From positions 381,056-445,055 of the forward strand of contig NZ_KB895412.1 in the NCBI RefSeq assembly GCF_000374845.1: a DNA stretch of 64,000 nt, written 5' to 3'. Source of the DNA: Paenibacillus terrigena DSM 21567. GTDB taxonomy: Bacteria; Bacillota; Bacilli; Paenibacillales; Paenibacillaceae. Below, piece after piece: positions 18,110 through 25,787 of the stretch (positions are counted from its first letter, which is position 1; every line of letters begins with the position of its first letter). A program made the translations under genes and the position numbers. A model generated the notes under the pieces. It did no database searches. It saw only the letters and a list, made by a program, of their open reading frames with translations, and had not been told where the DNA came from.

Positions 18110-19057
18110 ATGAATCAAGCAGAACGTCGGTTGGCCTTGATCGAGGTGTTGCAGCAGAGCGGTATGCAGCGCGCGAAAGACTTGGCCGCCACATTTAGGA
18201 CGAGCGCGAGAACGATCTATCGGGACGTCGATGCGCTAATTCATGCAGGCGTACCGATTTACGGGGCGCCGGGACGAGGGTATGCGCTTGCGAATCAAGA
18301 AACGCTTCCGCCTGTGAGTATGACGGCTGAAGAAGCGTTGACGCTGTTGCTCGGCATCGATTGGATAGCAGGACAATTGGGGCGCGATTACCATGCTGCT
18401 GCTGAACAAGTCAGAAGTAAGGTGGAGGGCGTACTTCCAGGTGCGGTGAAGCGCAAGGCCGATCGCCAGCGTGCGGGGTTGTTGCGGGCTTCCATTCACC
18501 CACTGCATCAGGAGGAGACGCTTGGAACAATGGCGCTGCTAAGGCAAGCGATTGTGACGGAGACGACGGTAAAGTTTCGTTATGAGCGCCGGACACCCTA
18601 CCCGGACGGCAGCTTGGAGACGGTTCGATCGATCGACCCATATGGCTTGGTCTTTGCAGCAGGCGCATGGAGTGTGGTTGGCTATTGTCACCTGCGACAA
18701 GGGATTCGCCAATTTCATATTGATCGCATCTATGATTTGCAGCTTGAACCAAGAATATTTACTCGACCTCTTGATGTGGAGTATCAACGTCCGGCTGTGA
18801 AAGGCCGTTCTATTGCTGTTGAGGTACGCTTCGCTGCCGATATGGCCCATGCGATTGCAGAGAGACTCAGCTCAGATGTGACGCGAATGAAGAGCACGCC
18901 TGAAGGATTGCTTGTCACACTTCATGTCGGGAAAATCGAAGAAGCCTGCGCATGGATCTTAAGCTGGGGAATCCATGCAGAGGTGATTGAGCCGGATGAC
19001 GTGAAGGTGATGTTAGGCGAGGTGGCGGGTGTGCTCTCGCGACGCTATGCCCCGTGA
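18110..19057 (+). CDS. HTH/WYL-domain transcriptional regulator (YafY-like)
   Basis: This predicted DNA-binding regulator has 315 residues. An N-terminal DeoR/HTH_11-type helix-turn-helix (about 1-60; AKDLAATFRTSARTIYRDVDALIHAG) is followed by a WYL ligand-sensing domain (about 140-230; IDPYGLVFAAGAWSVVGYCHLRQG, FHIDRI) and a WCX C-terminal extension. AGGAGGG six bases before the ATG at 18110 fixes the start; the upstream in-frame GTG at 18062 has no such site. It follows the two-component genes by 90 bases and could be the last gene of that run. Targets are unknown. WYL regulators often respond to nucleotide or DNA-damage signals. Confidence 0.9.
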   Translation: MNQAERRLALIEVLQQSGMQRAKDLAATFRTSARTIYRDVDALIHAGVPIYGAPGRGYALANQETLPPVSMTAEEALTLLLGIDWIAGQLGRDYHAAAEQVRSKVEGVLPGAVKRKADRQRAGLLRASIHPLHQEETLGTMALLRQAIVTETTVKFRYERRTPYPDGSLETVRSIDPYGLVFAAGAWSVVGYCHLRQGIRQFHIDRIYDLQLEPRIFTRPLDVEYQRPAVKGRSIAVEVRFAADMAHAIAERLSSDVTRMKSTPEGLLVTLHVGKIEEACAWILSWGIHAEVIEPDDVKVMLGEVAGVLSRRYAP

Positions 19058-19093
19058 GTCCCCTATGGATTGATCGCTAGTGAAATGTCAGCC

Positions 19094-19195
19094 CGAAATA
19101 ATTGCCAAAAAGCAGTTAAATGGCCCGAGCAGGCGCGAAGAGATCGAAATAGCTGCTAAAAGGCAGTTGATTGGCCCCAATAGGCGCGAATTAGC
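19094..19195. repeat. Two tandem copies of a 51-bp imperfect repeat
   Basis: Copy 1 (19094-19144) and copy 2 (19145-19195) share CGAAATA, AAAA-GCAGTT, TGGCCC and AGGCGCGAA blocks in the same order, with about a dozen differences. The region is non-coding, between the WYL regulator and the DinB gene. Each unit can fold weakly (TGCC/GGCA-type pairs). Confidence 0.75.
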
Positions 19196-19265
19196 AAATT
19201 TGTCCGAGTTCTAAATGTCGTGCAGGGATTAAAGTTTGCGCCACGAATATTTTAAGATGACCCCG

Positions 19266-19295
19266 AGAACACTGACAACCATCTGTCAGTGTTCT
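19266..19295. promoter_or_regulatory. Perfect 12-bp inverted repeat upstream of the DinB gene
   Basis: AGAACACTGACA (19266-19277) and TGTCAGTGTTCT (19284-19295) form a perfect dyad with a 6-base centre, 60 bases before the DinB gene. The following bases (TTGGTTTA) are a poor U-tract, so an operator is as likely as a terminator of the WYL gene. Confidence 0.5.
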
Positions 19296-19354
19296 TGGTT
19301 TATAGTAGAGATAAGAAGAAGTTCATTGAAGAAAATTATGGGAGGTAATGAAGC

Positions 19355-19855
19355 ATGTATCAATCGTTACAAAGTTTTATGGAGGAGTATCGACTCGAAT
19401 CAGCTTCCACACAGAAGTTACTCGATGCCTTAACGGATGCGTCTTTGAAGCAGGAAGTAGCTCCGGGGTATCGGTCATTAGGCCAACTGGCGTGGCACCT
19501 CGTCCATAATGATGAGGGGATGCTGCTCTCTATGGGTCTTAAGTTTGAAGCGCCTGCTGCGAACAGCGAGCTGCCAATATCGGCTTCTGCCATCGCAGAT
19601 GCATATCGGAGCGTGTCAACTGGATTGCTTCATGCATTGGAATCCCAATGGACCGATGCCAATTTGCAGGAGAAGAACAATATGTACGGTCAAATCTGGC
19701 CAAATGGACTGACATTGAACATTTACTTGAAGCATGAAATTCATCACCGGGGTCAGTTGACGATCCTAATGCGTCAAGCAGGTCTACAAGTGCCTGGCGT
19801 ATACGGTCCATCCAAAGAAGAATGGGCGAGTATGGGTGTTGAAGCTCCAGTATAA
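19355..19855 (+). CDS. DinB-family protein
   Basis: This 166-residue cytoplasmic protein of the DinB/YfiT-like four-helix-bundle metalloenzyme superfamily has probable metal-binding histidines in GQLAWHLVHNDEG (about residue 50) and LKHEIHHRGQLTILMRQAG (about 128-133). Family members include DNA-damage-inducible proteins and bacillithiol or mycothiol-dependent transferases; which role applies here is unknown. GGGAGG precedes the ATG. It is followed by a terminator and preceded by a perfect 12-bp dyad, so it looks like a single regulated unit. The QAGLQVPGVYGPSKEEW ending is typical of the family. Confidence 0.88.
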   Translation: MYQSLQSFMEEYRLESASTQKLLDALTDASLKQEVAPGYRSLGQLAWHLVHNDEGMLLSMGLKFEAPAANSELPISASAIADAYRSVSTGLLHALESQWTDANLQEKNNMYGQIWPNGLTLNIYLKHEIHHRGQLTILMRQAGLQVPGVYGPSKEEWASMGVEAPV

Positions 19856-19867
19856 GTTGAATAAATA

Positions 19868-19915
19868 GAAGCACGTCCCCTTACGACGGTAAGGAGGCGC
19901 GCTTTTTTTGTGTTC
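19868..19915 (+). terminator. Terminator after the DinB gene
   Basis: Imperfect stem (AGCACGTCCCCTTAC / GTAAGGAGGCGCGCT) with a 4-base loop and a run of seven T. It lies just before the convergent minus-strand gene end. Confidence 0.8.
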
Positions 19916-19921
19916 TGTCTC

Positions 19922-20455
19922 TTAAAGTGCTTGGATAAACCCTGTACCCTGGAAAAATTGATGTTCGTATTCGGTACTCTCCAAGTAGCCATTATACGAA
20001 ATTTGCAATCGCTGATCCGTCTGTACGGTGCCCTTAACATAATTTGTGATCAGATTCTCACCCTGTGTGGTCGTTGCAGTGAGCTGCTCGGAATGATCAA
20101 CGACATTTATGAATTTTCTCCCCATCGATCCGCCGAACATTACCTCTTGTATTTGGACCTTGGCTGTTGCTTTGGCTGTTTTCCCTTCCCCAAGATCGAT
20201 TATCGCAGTAACCTGAAGGTTTTTGTTGCTTGTCTCTGATTTGGATGTTAGGCCGAGGTCTGTAATCTCCCAACCTGAGATAGGGAAATAGTCCACAGCA
20301 GGATCTACTGCCTTAAGCTCGACATATTGCGTCATATTAGATGTTTCATGGATTATGGGAGTCTCAGAAGGTCTTTTGCTTGAGGGTACGGTGATAAGCA
20401 TAATGAATCCTATCACAACGCATAATAAAAGATAGTGTTTACGTCGTAATCCCAA
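19922..20455 (-). CDS. Membrane-anchored protein of unknown function
   Basis: This 177-residue protein has a short basic start (MGLRRKH), one hydrophobic segment (about 8-24), then an extracytoplasmic, mostly beta-type region rich in Thr, Ser and Val. The signal could be a membrane anchor or a cleaved signal; there is no lipobox Cys. The start codon is TTG, with AGAGGG about 8 bases upstream. I do not recognise the family. The C-terminal part (GTVQTDQRLQISYNGYLEST) looks like a folded extracellular domain. It is transcribed alone, divergent from the oxidoreductase gene. Confidence 0.7.
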   Translation of the reverse strand: MGLRRKHYLLLCVVIGFIMLITVPSSKRPSETPIIHETSNMTQYVELKAVDPAVDYFPISGWEITDLGLTSKSETSNKNLQVTAIIDLGEGKTAKATAKVQIQEVMFGGSMGRKFINVVDHSEQLTATTTQGENLITNYVKGTVQTDQRLQISYNGYLESTEYEHQFFQGTGFIQAL

Positions 20456-20516
20456 AGATTCGCCCTCTTCTCATTTAGATATAATTTCCAATTATTGTAT
20501 CATAAATCACGGGGTG

Positions 20517-20552
20517 TTGACAAAACATCTAAATGTAACTACAATGGTTACA
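20517..20552 (+). promoter_or_regulatory. SigA promoter with 19-bp operator over the -10
   Basis: TTGACA (20517-20522), 17 bases, TACAAT (20540-20545). An inverted repeat TGTAAC-N7-GTTACA (20534-20552) brackets the -10. The same 19-bp layout recurs at 31710-31728 with 16 of 19 bases identical. The pattern is like operators of MarR or DUF24/HxlR redox- or quinone-sensing repressors. Confidence 0.7.
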
Positions 20553-20602
20553 GGTTGAGAAATTGAAATCAATATTTAAGATTCCATGAGGAGGTTATTC
20601 AT

Positions 20603-21232
20603 ATGAAAATTGCAATTGTAGGTGCATCAGGTAAAGCGGGAAGCCGGATTATGAAAGAAGCATTGGATCGGGGCCATGAGGTAACAGCGATCGTGCGCGA
20701 TGCCTCGAAGGTAGCGGGAAATGCTGCAGTCATCGAGAAAGACGTATTCGATCTATCGGCAAGCGACCTTCAGGTGTTCGATGTTGTGGTGAATGCATAC
20801 GGTGCGGCGCCGGGACAAGAGCATTTGCACGTCGATGCTGGCAATGTGTTGATCGCAGCATTGAAAGGCTCGAATACGCGTCTTATCGTTGTTGGCGGCG
20901 CGGGCAGCTTGTATGTGGATGAGGCGAAAACCTTGAAAGTGATGGATACGCCAGACTTCCCAGCGATTTATTTCCCAACAGCGTCTAATCAAGGTAAGAA
21001 CCTGGATATTCTGAAAGAAACGACAGATGTGAAATGGACATTCATTAGCCCATCCGCATTGTTCGCATTAGGTCAACGCACAGGTTCTTATGTGAAAGGG
21101 AAAGATCATCTCCTCGTGAACAGCAAAGGCGAGAGTTATGTCAGCTATGAAGATTATGCGATCGCAGTGATCGACGAGATCGAGCATCCGCAGCATATTG
21201 GTGAGCGATTTACCGTTGTGTCGGAATCCTAA
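20603..21232 (+). CDS. NAD(P)-binding oxidoreductase, NmrA/YwnB-like
   Basis: This 209-residue atypical short-chain dehydrogenase fold opens with MKIAIVGASGKAGSRI, a clear GxxGxxG dinucleotide-binding motif, and continues with an NmrA/NAD(P)H-binding pattern (HEVTAIVRDASKV; FDVVVNAYGA; RLIVVGGAGSLYVDE). Such proteins are usually cytoplasmic NAD(P)H-dependent reductases or redox sensors and are often induced by quinones or electrophiles. GAGGAGG lies 9 bases before the ATG. The promoter carries a dyad operator shared with the Bcr/CflA exporter gene at 31.8 kb. A terminator follows, so the gene is monocistronic. The substrate is unknown. Confidence 0.88.
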   Translation: MKIAIVGASGKAGSRIMKEALDRGHEVTAIVRDASKVAGNAAVIEKDVFDLSASDLQVFDVVVNAYGAAPGQEHLHVDAGNVLIAALKGSNTRLIVVGGAGSLYVDEAKTLKVMDTPDFPAIYFPTASNQGKNLDILKETTDVKWTFISPSALFALGQRTGSYVKGKDHLLVNSKGESYVSYEDYAIAVIDEIEHPQHIGERFTVVSES

Positions 21233-21263
21233 AATAGGTTACAATAGAAAAGATTACACCCCC

Positions 21264-21310
21264 GAAGGCCGAGGATATCGCAAGATATCTTCGGTCTTCC
21301 TCTGTTTTTT
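21264..21310 (+). terminator. Terminator after the oxidoreductase gene
   Basis: Near-perfect 16-bp stem (GAAGGCCGAGGATATC / GATATCTTCGGTCTTC) with a 4-base loop, then CTCTGTTTTTT. Confidence 0.85.
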
Positions 21311-21459
21311 CAATATAATGGGAACACTCCTGCGAAAGATGTACCTCATCTCCTTCTTTAGCCTGAGAAAAACTTCTGCAAATATCCATCCATTAACGGA
21401 GGTTCAAGGAATACCCGGCTGGTAAAATAAGGGTATCAACGTCAAGGGAAGTGATACTC

Positions 21460-22245
21460 ATGATTACACATTTCGCAGGACTGAGCTTAAATACGGTATC
21501 CATACAAGGCGTGAAGCAGTTCTACCATCATCAGTTAGGATTTCCGATTCAATCCTCATCGAAATATGCGATTACCTTTCAGCCTACACCGGACATGACG
21601 TTAACCTTTGAAGAGAGCCATGAACCGATATCGCCTGCACATTTTGCCTTCGAGGTTCCTTATTCGCAATTCGATGTCCTCGTGGATCAATTGCACGCGA
21701 GGGGGATCACGCTGCTGACTTGGCCAGATGGTGAAGCTGTTAAGGCGTTTGAGACGGGGATCAATGTCTATTTTCGCGATGGGGATGGGAATCTATTGGA
21801 GTTGATTGCACATCACTATGTGCAAGGGGATGTCATTGTGCCGAGCGGGGATTGGCAGATCCTCTATATGCGTGAGATTGGAATGCCTGTGGATGATGTG
21901 CGAGAACTTACGCAGTGGATGCGAGAAACGCTGCAGATGCGCGTAAGGGATGAGTCGGATTGGTTCAATTTCGTCATTGGCGGGACGGCGCATGCGGTCG
22001 TCGTATCGACGCAGCGGCGCTGGATTCCGATTCAAATGGTTGCTTTACCACCCCGAATGACGGTAACCTTCGGCGTACAGGATTTCGGTCGCCTCCTACA
22101 AATGAAGGAGCAACTGGACGATCAAGAAATCATCGAATGTTCGGAATCGGAGCTTATCATCAAGAGTTGTAATTATATCTTCCGCTTCGTTCCTTCGACA
22201 CTCGCCATGGATATCCCGGAACGCCTGCATTTGCCCCATTTCTGA
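21460..22245 (+). CDS. VOC (glyoxalase/dioxygenase) superfamily protein
   Basis: This 261-residue protein has two vicinal-oxygen-chelate modules. The first (about 1-120) has the classic pattern VKQFYHHQLGFPI, ending FRDGDGNLLELIAHH, which carries a likely metal Glu. The second (about 128-250) is more diverged (MPVDDVRELTQWMRETLQMRV). Two-module VOC proteins include extradiol dioxygenases and lyase- or resistance-type enzymes; the reaction here cannot be named. The ATG at 21460 has AAGGGA about 10 bases upstream and is preferred to the GTG at 21451, which is too close to that site. It is monocistronic, with the GNAT remnant following. Confidence 0.82.
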   Translation: MITHFAGLSLNTVSIQGVKQFYHHQLGFPIQSSSKYAITFQPTPDMTLTFEESHEPISPAHFAFEVPYSQFDVLVDQLHARGITLLTWPDGEAVKAFETGINVYFRDGDGNLLELIAHHYVQGDVIVPSGDWQILYMREIGMPVDDVRELTQWMRETLQMRVRDESDWFNFVIGGTAHAVVVSTQRRWIPIQMVALPPRMTVTFGVQDFGRLLQMKEQLDDQEIIECSESELIIKSCNYIFRFVPSTLAMDIPERLHLPHF

Positions 22246-22300
22246 TCATGCTCTATGCTTAAGGGTATATTTGTAAATCATCATGATCAGAGGTGGAACT

Positions 22301-22605
22301 ATTTGTAATCCGTTATTAACCGTCCGTCGTCACGACATTCCAAGAGCTGCCGAAGTGCTGGCGCGAGGCTTCTGGTCGTGCAGGAGCCATACCGTGGACA
22401 AGGTTATGCATCATGGATCATGAAGCCGCTGCTTGCCGAATGCAATGCGAGGCAGATCCCGTGCACATTGGAGACGCAGACACCGAGCAATCTTCCAATT
22501 TATGAACGTTATCAGTTCCGTACGGTGCAGGTCATTCCACTGCAAGGCAGTACGCTAGAGCAATATTGCATGGTATATTCGCCGCCTGATGCGGTATCGA
22601 CATAG
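22301..22605 (+). pseudogene. GNAT acetyltransferase remnant with internal deletion and frameshift
   Basis: The 5' part (from about 22301) reads NPLLTVRRHDIPRAAEVLARGFW, a typical GNAT N-terminus. After 22375 the frame changes and reads VQEPYRGQGYASWIMKPLL, the acetyl-CoA-binding motif A (R/Q-x-x-G-x-G/A type), then a normal GNAT C-terminus to 22605. About 70-90 residues of the fold between these parts are missing and the two parts are in different frames. The first codon region lacks an ATG (ATT TGT AAT after AGAGGTGG). A terminator still follows. The 3' part could in principle be translated from GTG 22378, giving 75 residues, but this would lack half the fold. Confidence 0.7.
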
Positions 22606-22615
22606 AAATGAATTA

Positions 22616-22659
22616 AGAGACGTTTAGGGTCCTAGCCTGGATCTTAAACGTCTTTTTTT
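22616..22659 (+). terminator. Terminator after the GNAT remnant
   Basis: Stem AGACGTTTAGGGTCC / GGATCTTAAACGTCT with a 5-base loop and seven T. It also isolates the next operon. Confidence 0.85.
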
Positions 22660-22784
22660 GTGCACAATTTCTGTGAATCATGGGGTTGCCACATAGGTGA
22701 CACATACGGGTGATAGGATAGCTCTTGTACCAACGGAGTAATTCAAAATCACACTTCAATTCAAGGCGTATCGGAGGAGAAGTT

Positions 22785-23648
22785 ATGCGTTATACACGTC
22801 GAGCACGTCAAGAGATTTATATCGCGTTGTTCTTTCTAGTGCCGAGTTTACTGGGCTTTGCAATTTTTTATTTGATCCCTTTCGTGGAGAGTATCGGAAC
22901 GTCCTTTCAATCGTCATCGGGCGGATTCTCGCTGGAACAGTATGGCGCGGTGCTCGGGAGCAGTTCTTTCCGCAAGGCAGCGGGGAATACGATCTGGTTC
23001 ACGGCCACCGCTGTTCCGCTCATCGTCGCATTATCCTTGCTCATTGCGATGTGGCTGAATCAGAAGGTGTACCTACGTAATGCCTTGCGAACCACTTATG
23101 TCCTTCCGCTCGTCGTTCCTGTCGCTTCGATCGTGCTCTTGTGGCAGATTACATTCGATTGGAATGGCGCACTGAATTCCGTATTGTCGTACTTCGGTGT
23201 TGAACGCATCGATTGGATGAAGTCGAATTGGTCCGGGACGGTCGTGATTCTGATGTATATCTGGAAGAACCTTGGCTATAACGTCATTTTGTTCCTTGCG
23301 GGGCTTCAGAATATTCCCACTTCGTATTATGAGACGGCGGATTTGGAGGGTGCAGGGAAGGTGAAGCAGTTCTTCGGGATCACCTTGGTGTATCTAATTC
23401 CTACAACATTCCTTGTGATCTTGATGTCCATTCTGAATTCCTTCAAGGTTTTCCGGGAGACCTATCTGCTCGCAGGCAATTATCCGCATGAGCGGATCTA
23501 TTTTCTGCAGCATTACATGAATAACATGTTCGTCTCCCTCGATATGGAGAAGTTATCCGCAGCGGCGGTGATTATGGCGATTGGGATTCTCTGCATCGTC
23601 GGCATTCTGTTCCAGGTTGAACGCAGATTCCGTTCCTTCATGGAATAA
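22785..23648 (+). CDS. Sugar-type ABC transporter permease (MalF/UgpA family)
   Basis: This is the first membrane subunit of a carbohydrate-type importer, 287 residues with six predicted membrane segments. The EAA loop is near residue 182 (ETADLEGAGKVKQFFGITLV). The N-terminus is short and positively charged (MRYTRRARQEIY), as in UgpA-like subunits. GGAGGAG lies 5 bases before the ATG at 22785; the longer frame upstream has no ribosome site. The second permease follows by 22 bases. The operon is unusual because an HlyD-like adaptor gene sits between the permeases and the binding-protein gene. No ATPase gene is present. Confidence 0.9.
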   Translation: MRYTRRARQEIYIALFFLVPSLLGFAIFYLIPFVESIGTSFQSSSGGFSLEQYGAVLGSSSFRKAAGNTIWFTATAVPLIVALSLLIAMWLNQKVYLRNALRTTYVLPLVVPVASIVLLWQITFDWNGALNSVLSYFGVERIDWMKSNWSGTVVILMYIWKNLGYNVILFLAGLQNIPTSYYETADLEGAGKVKQFFGITLVYLIPTTFLVILMSILNSFKVFRETYLLAGNYPHERIYFLQHYMNNMFVSLDMEKLSAAAVIMAIGILCIVGILFQVERRFRSFME

Positions 23649-23670
23649 GAGAGGGGAGGTAGAAGACAAC

Positions 23671-24537
23671 ATGCGAAATCTTAGATTATCCAGTGCATTA
23701 CCCATTTTGCGAACGTTGTTCCTAGCATCACTTGCTCTGATTCTCGTGACGCCGATCTTGCTGACTGTGATTAATTCCTTCATGACAGAACATGAGATTA
23801 CAGCCAATTATGCATCATTAGGTCAGACATCGATGAATACGTGGGTCACGCTGAAGCTTATTCCGGATTGGGTATCCTTTGACCAATATTTTACATTGTT
23901 ATTAAAAACGCCGGAATTTCTACGGATGTTCTGGAATTCAGTCGGGCTGGTTGTTCCGATCATTGTGGGGCAGTTAATCTGTGCTTCTCTGGCAGCCTTT
24001 GCCTTTGCGAAGCTAAATTTTCCAGGCAGAGATTCACTATTCTTTATCTATTTAATTACTTTGATGCTGCCGTTTCAGGTAACGCTGGTACCGAACTATA
24101 TGATGGTGGATCGTCTCGGTCTGCTCAATCACATGGGATCAATCATTCTCCCGGGTATATTCGCGCCGTTCGGCGTGTTCTTGCTCAGGCAGTTCATGCT
24201 GAATATACCTTCTGGTTATATGGAAGCGGCGAAAATGGATGGTGCGAGCACATTACGAATCTTCCTGAAGATCATCCTTCCGATGGTTCGACCTGGGATT
24301 GCGGCACTCGTCGTCCTCTTGTTCGCGGATTACTGGAACATGGTCGAGCAGCCGTTGATCTTCTTGCAGGATGCAGCACTCCAACCCTTGTCCTTGTTCC
24401 TAACAACAATTCAGAAGGGGGCCTTCGGGGTTAGCTTCGCGGCTTCTACGCTGTACATGATTCCGATGGTGCTGCTGTTCTTGTACGCAGAGCCGCATTT
24501 TGTGGAAGGAATCGAGATGTCAGGGATTAAAGGTTAA
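23671..24537 (+). CDS. Sugar-type ABC transporter permease (MalG/UgpE family)
   Basis: This second membrane subunit has 288 residues and about six membrane segments, with the EAA loop near residue 185 (EAAKMDGASTLRIFLKIILP). The first periplasm-side loop between membrane segments 1 and 2 is longer than average (about residues 35-85). GGGGAGGT 10 bases before ATG 23671 sets the start; the upstream frame extension overlaps the previous gene. The product probably pairs with the preceding permease. It is followed after 30 bases by the adaptor gene, in what looks like one transcript. Confidence 0.9.
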   Translation: MRNLRLSSALPILRTLFLASLALILVTPILLTVINSFMTEHEITANYASLGQTSMNTWVTLKLIPDWVSFDQYFTLLLKTPEFLRMFWNSVGLVVPIIVGQLICASLAAFAFAKLNFPGRDSLFFIYLITLMLPFQVTLVPNYMMVDRLGLLNHMGSIILPGIFAPFGVFLLRQFMLNIPSGYMEAAKMDGASTLRIFLKIILPMVRPGIAALVVLLFADYWNMVEQPLIFLQDAALQPLSLFLTTIQKGAFGVSFAASTLYMIPMVLLFLYAEPHFVEGIEMSGIKG

Positions 24538-24567
24538 ATCGATTTTGAAAAGTAGGAGGAATAACGT

Positions 24568-25749
24568 ATGGGGGCACGGAGGAATAAGGTGATCCTTACC
24601 ATTGCAGTCATCTTCTTAAGTGTTATGGCCATTTTGGCGTTTCTGAGCAATACGATATCAGCAGCTATGCTGCCTAAGGTGACGACGGAGCACGCATCGG
24701 TACAGGAACTCGAGGTGTCATTGTCTGGTAAAGGGACACTACAGCCCAAAGCACGGGAGGATGTGATGTCCGATACCGGGTTCGAGATTACAGGTGTCAA
24801 GGTAGAAGAAGGCGATAAAGTCAAGCGTGGTCAAGTGCTGTTCACCTTGGATGCGACGGATTTGAAGGATCAAATTGCGGATGAGCGTACGCGTCTTCAG
24901 CAGGCGGGACTCGGAACAAAGGCGCTGCAGCAGGCTTTTATTGATGCACAGCTCACAGGAGATCCCGTTGCGATCGACAAGGCGAAGCGTGATCTAGAGA
25001 GTGATCGTCTGAATACGACGTTGTCACAGCGGAAGATCGCCCGGATGGAGAAGGAGCTTGGGGAGAAGAGTCAAGTCACAGCGCCTTTTGACGGTATTAT
25101 CAAGAAAGTGAACGCCCGAAAAGGTGACAAAGCAGCAGCGAGCAAGGCACTGGCTAGCGTCATGAATGCATCCGCAGGCTATCAATTCTCGTTTACCGTT
25201 CCGGAAGCGGAGGCGTCCATCTTAGCTGTAGATGAGAAGATCTCTGTGAGAGTGAAGCAATCGGGCGGCAAGGAGATCTCGGTCCAAGGGAAAGTAGCGG
25301 ATATTAGCGACGCGGCTTCGGGTTCAGGTGATGGAGGCAATTCTGGCGATGACACGACGATGGGGGCTCCAAAGGCGGATCGTGGAGGATCCAGTGAAGG
25401 AAGCCAGGAGGATAGCGGACCGAAGATGAGAGTTACCATGGAGGTTAATCATCCGAAGCTGCACGGCGGGGAGTCCGCAAGCGTGAGTAAATCGAAACCT
25501 CTTGGCGAGAAAGGAATGGTCATTTCGAAAAAACGTCTAAAAACGGATTCCGATGGTTCGTATTTGTTGATTGTCCGTACGAAGAAAAGTCCGCTGGGCA
25601 ACAGTTATGTGGCTGAGAAGGCCAGGGTGCGGCTTAGTGCAGAGATGAAAGATAAGGTCATTATATCCCAAGGGTTAAATTCGGACGATGACATCATCGT
25701 CGAGACTAGTGAACCATTGCAAGATGGCAATGAAGTTCGGGTGAAATGA
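24568..25749 (+). CDS. HlyD/RND-type membrane fusion (adaptor) protein
   Basis: This 393-residue protein has one N-terminal membrane segment (about 8-30). A split biotinyl-lipoyl-like domain follows (GFEITGVKVEEGDKVKRGQVL near 75-95, and VTAPFDGIIKKVNARKGDKA near 172-190) around a short alpha-hairpin coiled coil (about 100-165). A beta-barrel comes next, with a Gly/Ser/Asp-rich disordered insert (about 255-290), and a C-terminal membrane-proximal domain (VIISQGLNSDDDIIVETSEPL). By family it belongs with exporters (MacA- or YknX-like). Here it lies inside an importer operon, between permease and solute-binding protein genes. GTAGGAGGAAT upstream is the ribosome site. Its role in this setting is unknown. 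Confidence 0.87.
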   Translation: MGARRNKVILTIAVIFLSVMAILAFLSNTISAAMLPKVTTEHASVQELEVSLSGKGTLQPKAREDVMSDTGFEITGVKVEEGDKVKRGQVLFTLDATDLKDQIADERTRLQQAGLGTKALQQAFIDAQLTGDPVAIDKAKRDLESDRLNTTLSQRKIARMEKELGEKSQVTAPFDGIIKKVNARKGDKAAASKALASVMNASAGYQFSFTVPEAEASILAVDEKISVRVKQSGGKEISVQGKVADISDAASGSGDGGNSGDDTTMGAPKADRGGSSEGSQEDSGPKMRVTMEVNHPKLHGGESASVSKSKPLGEKGMVISKKRLKTDSDGSYLLIVRTKKSPLGNSYVAEKARVRLSAEMKDKVIISQGLNSDDDIIVETSEPLQDGNEVRVK

Positions 25750-25787
25750 AAGACTTGCAGCGTTAAGGGAAAAAGGGAGGAGAACTT

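Noticed and set aside
21321-21425. Short plus-strand frame after the oxidoreductase terminator
   Set aside because: No ribosome site and no similarity to anything recognised; it lies in the leader of the VOC gene.
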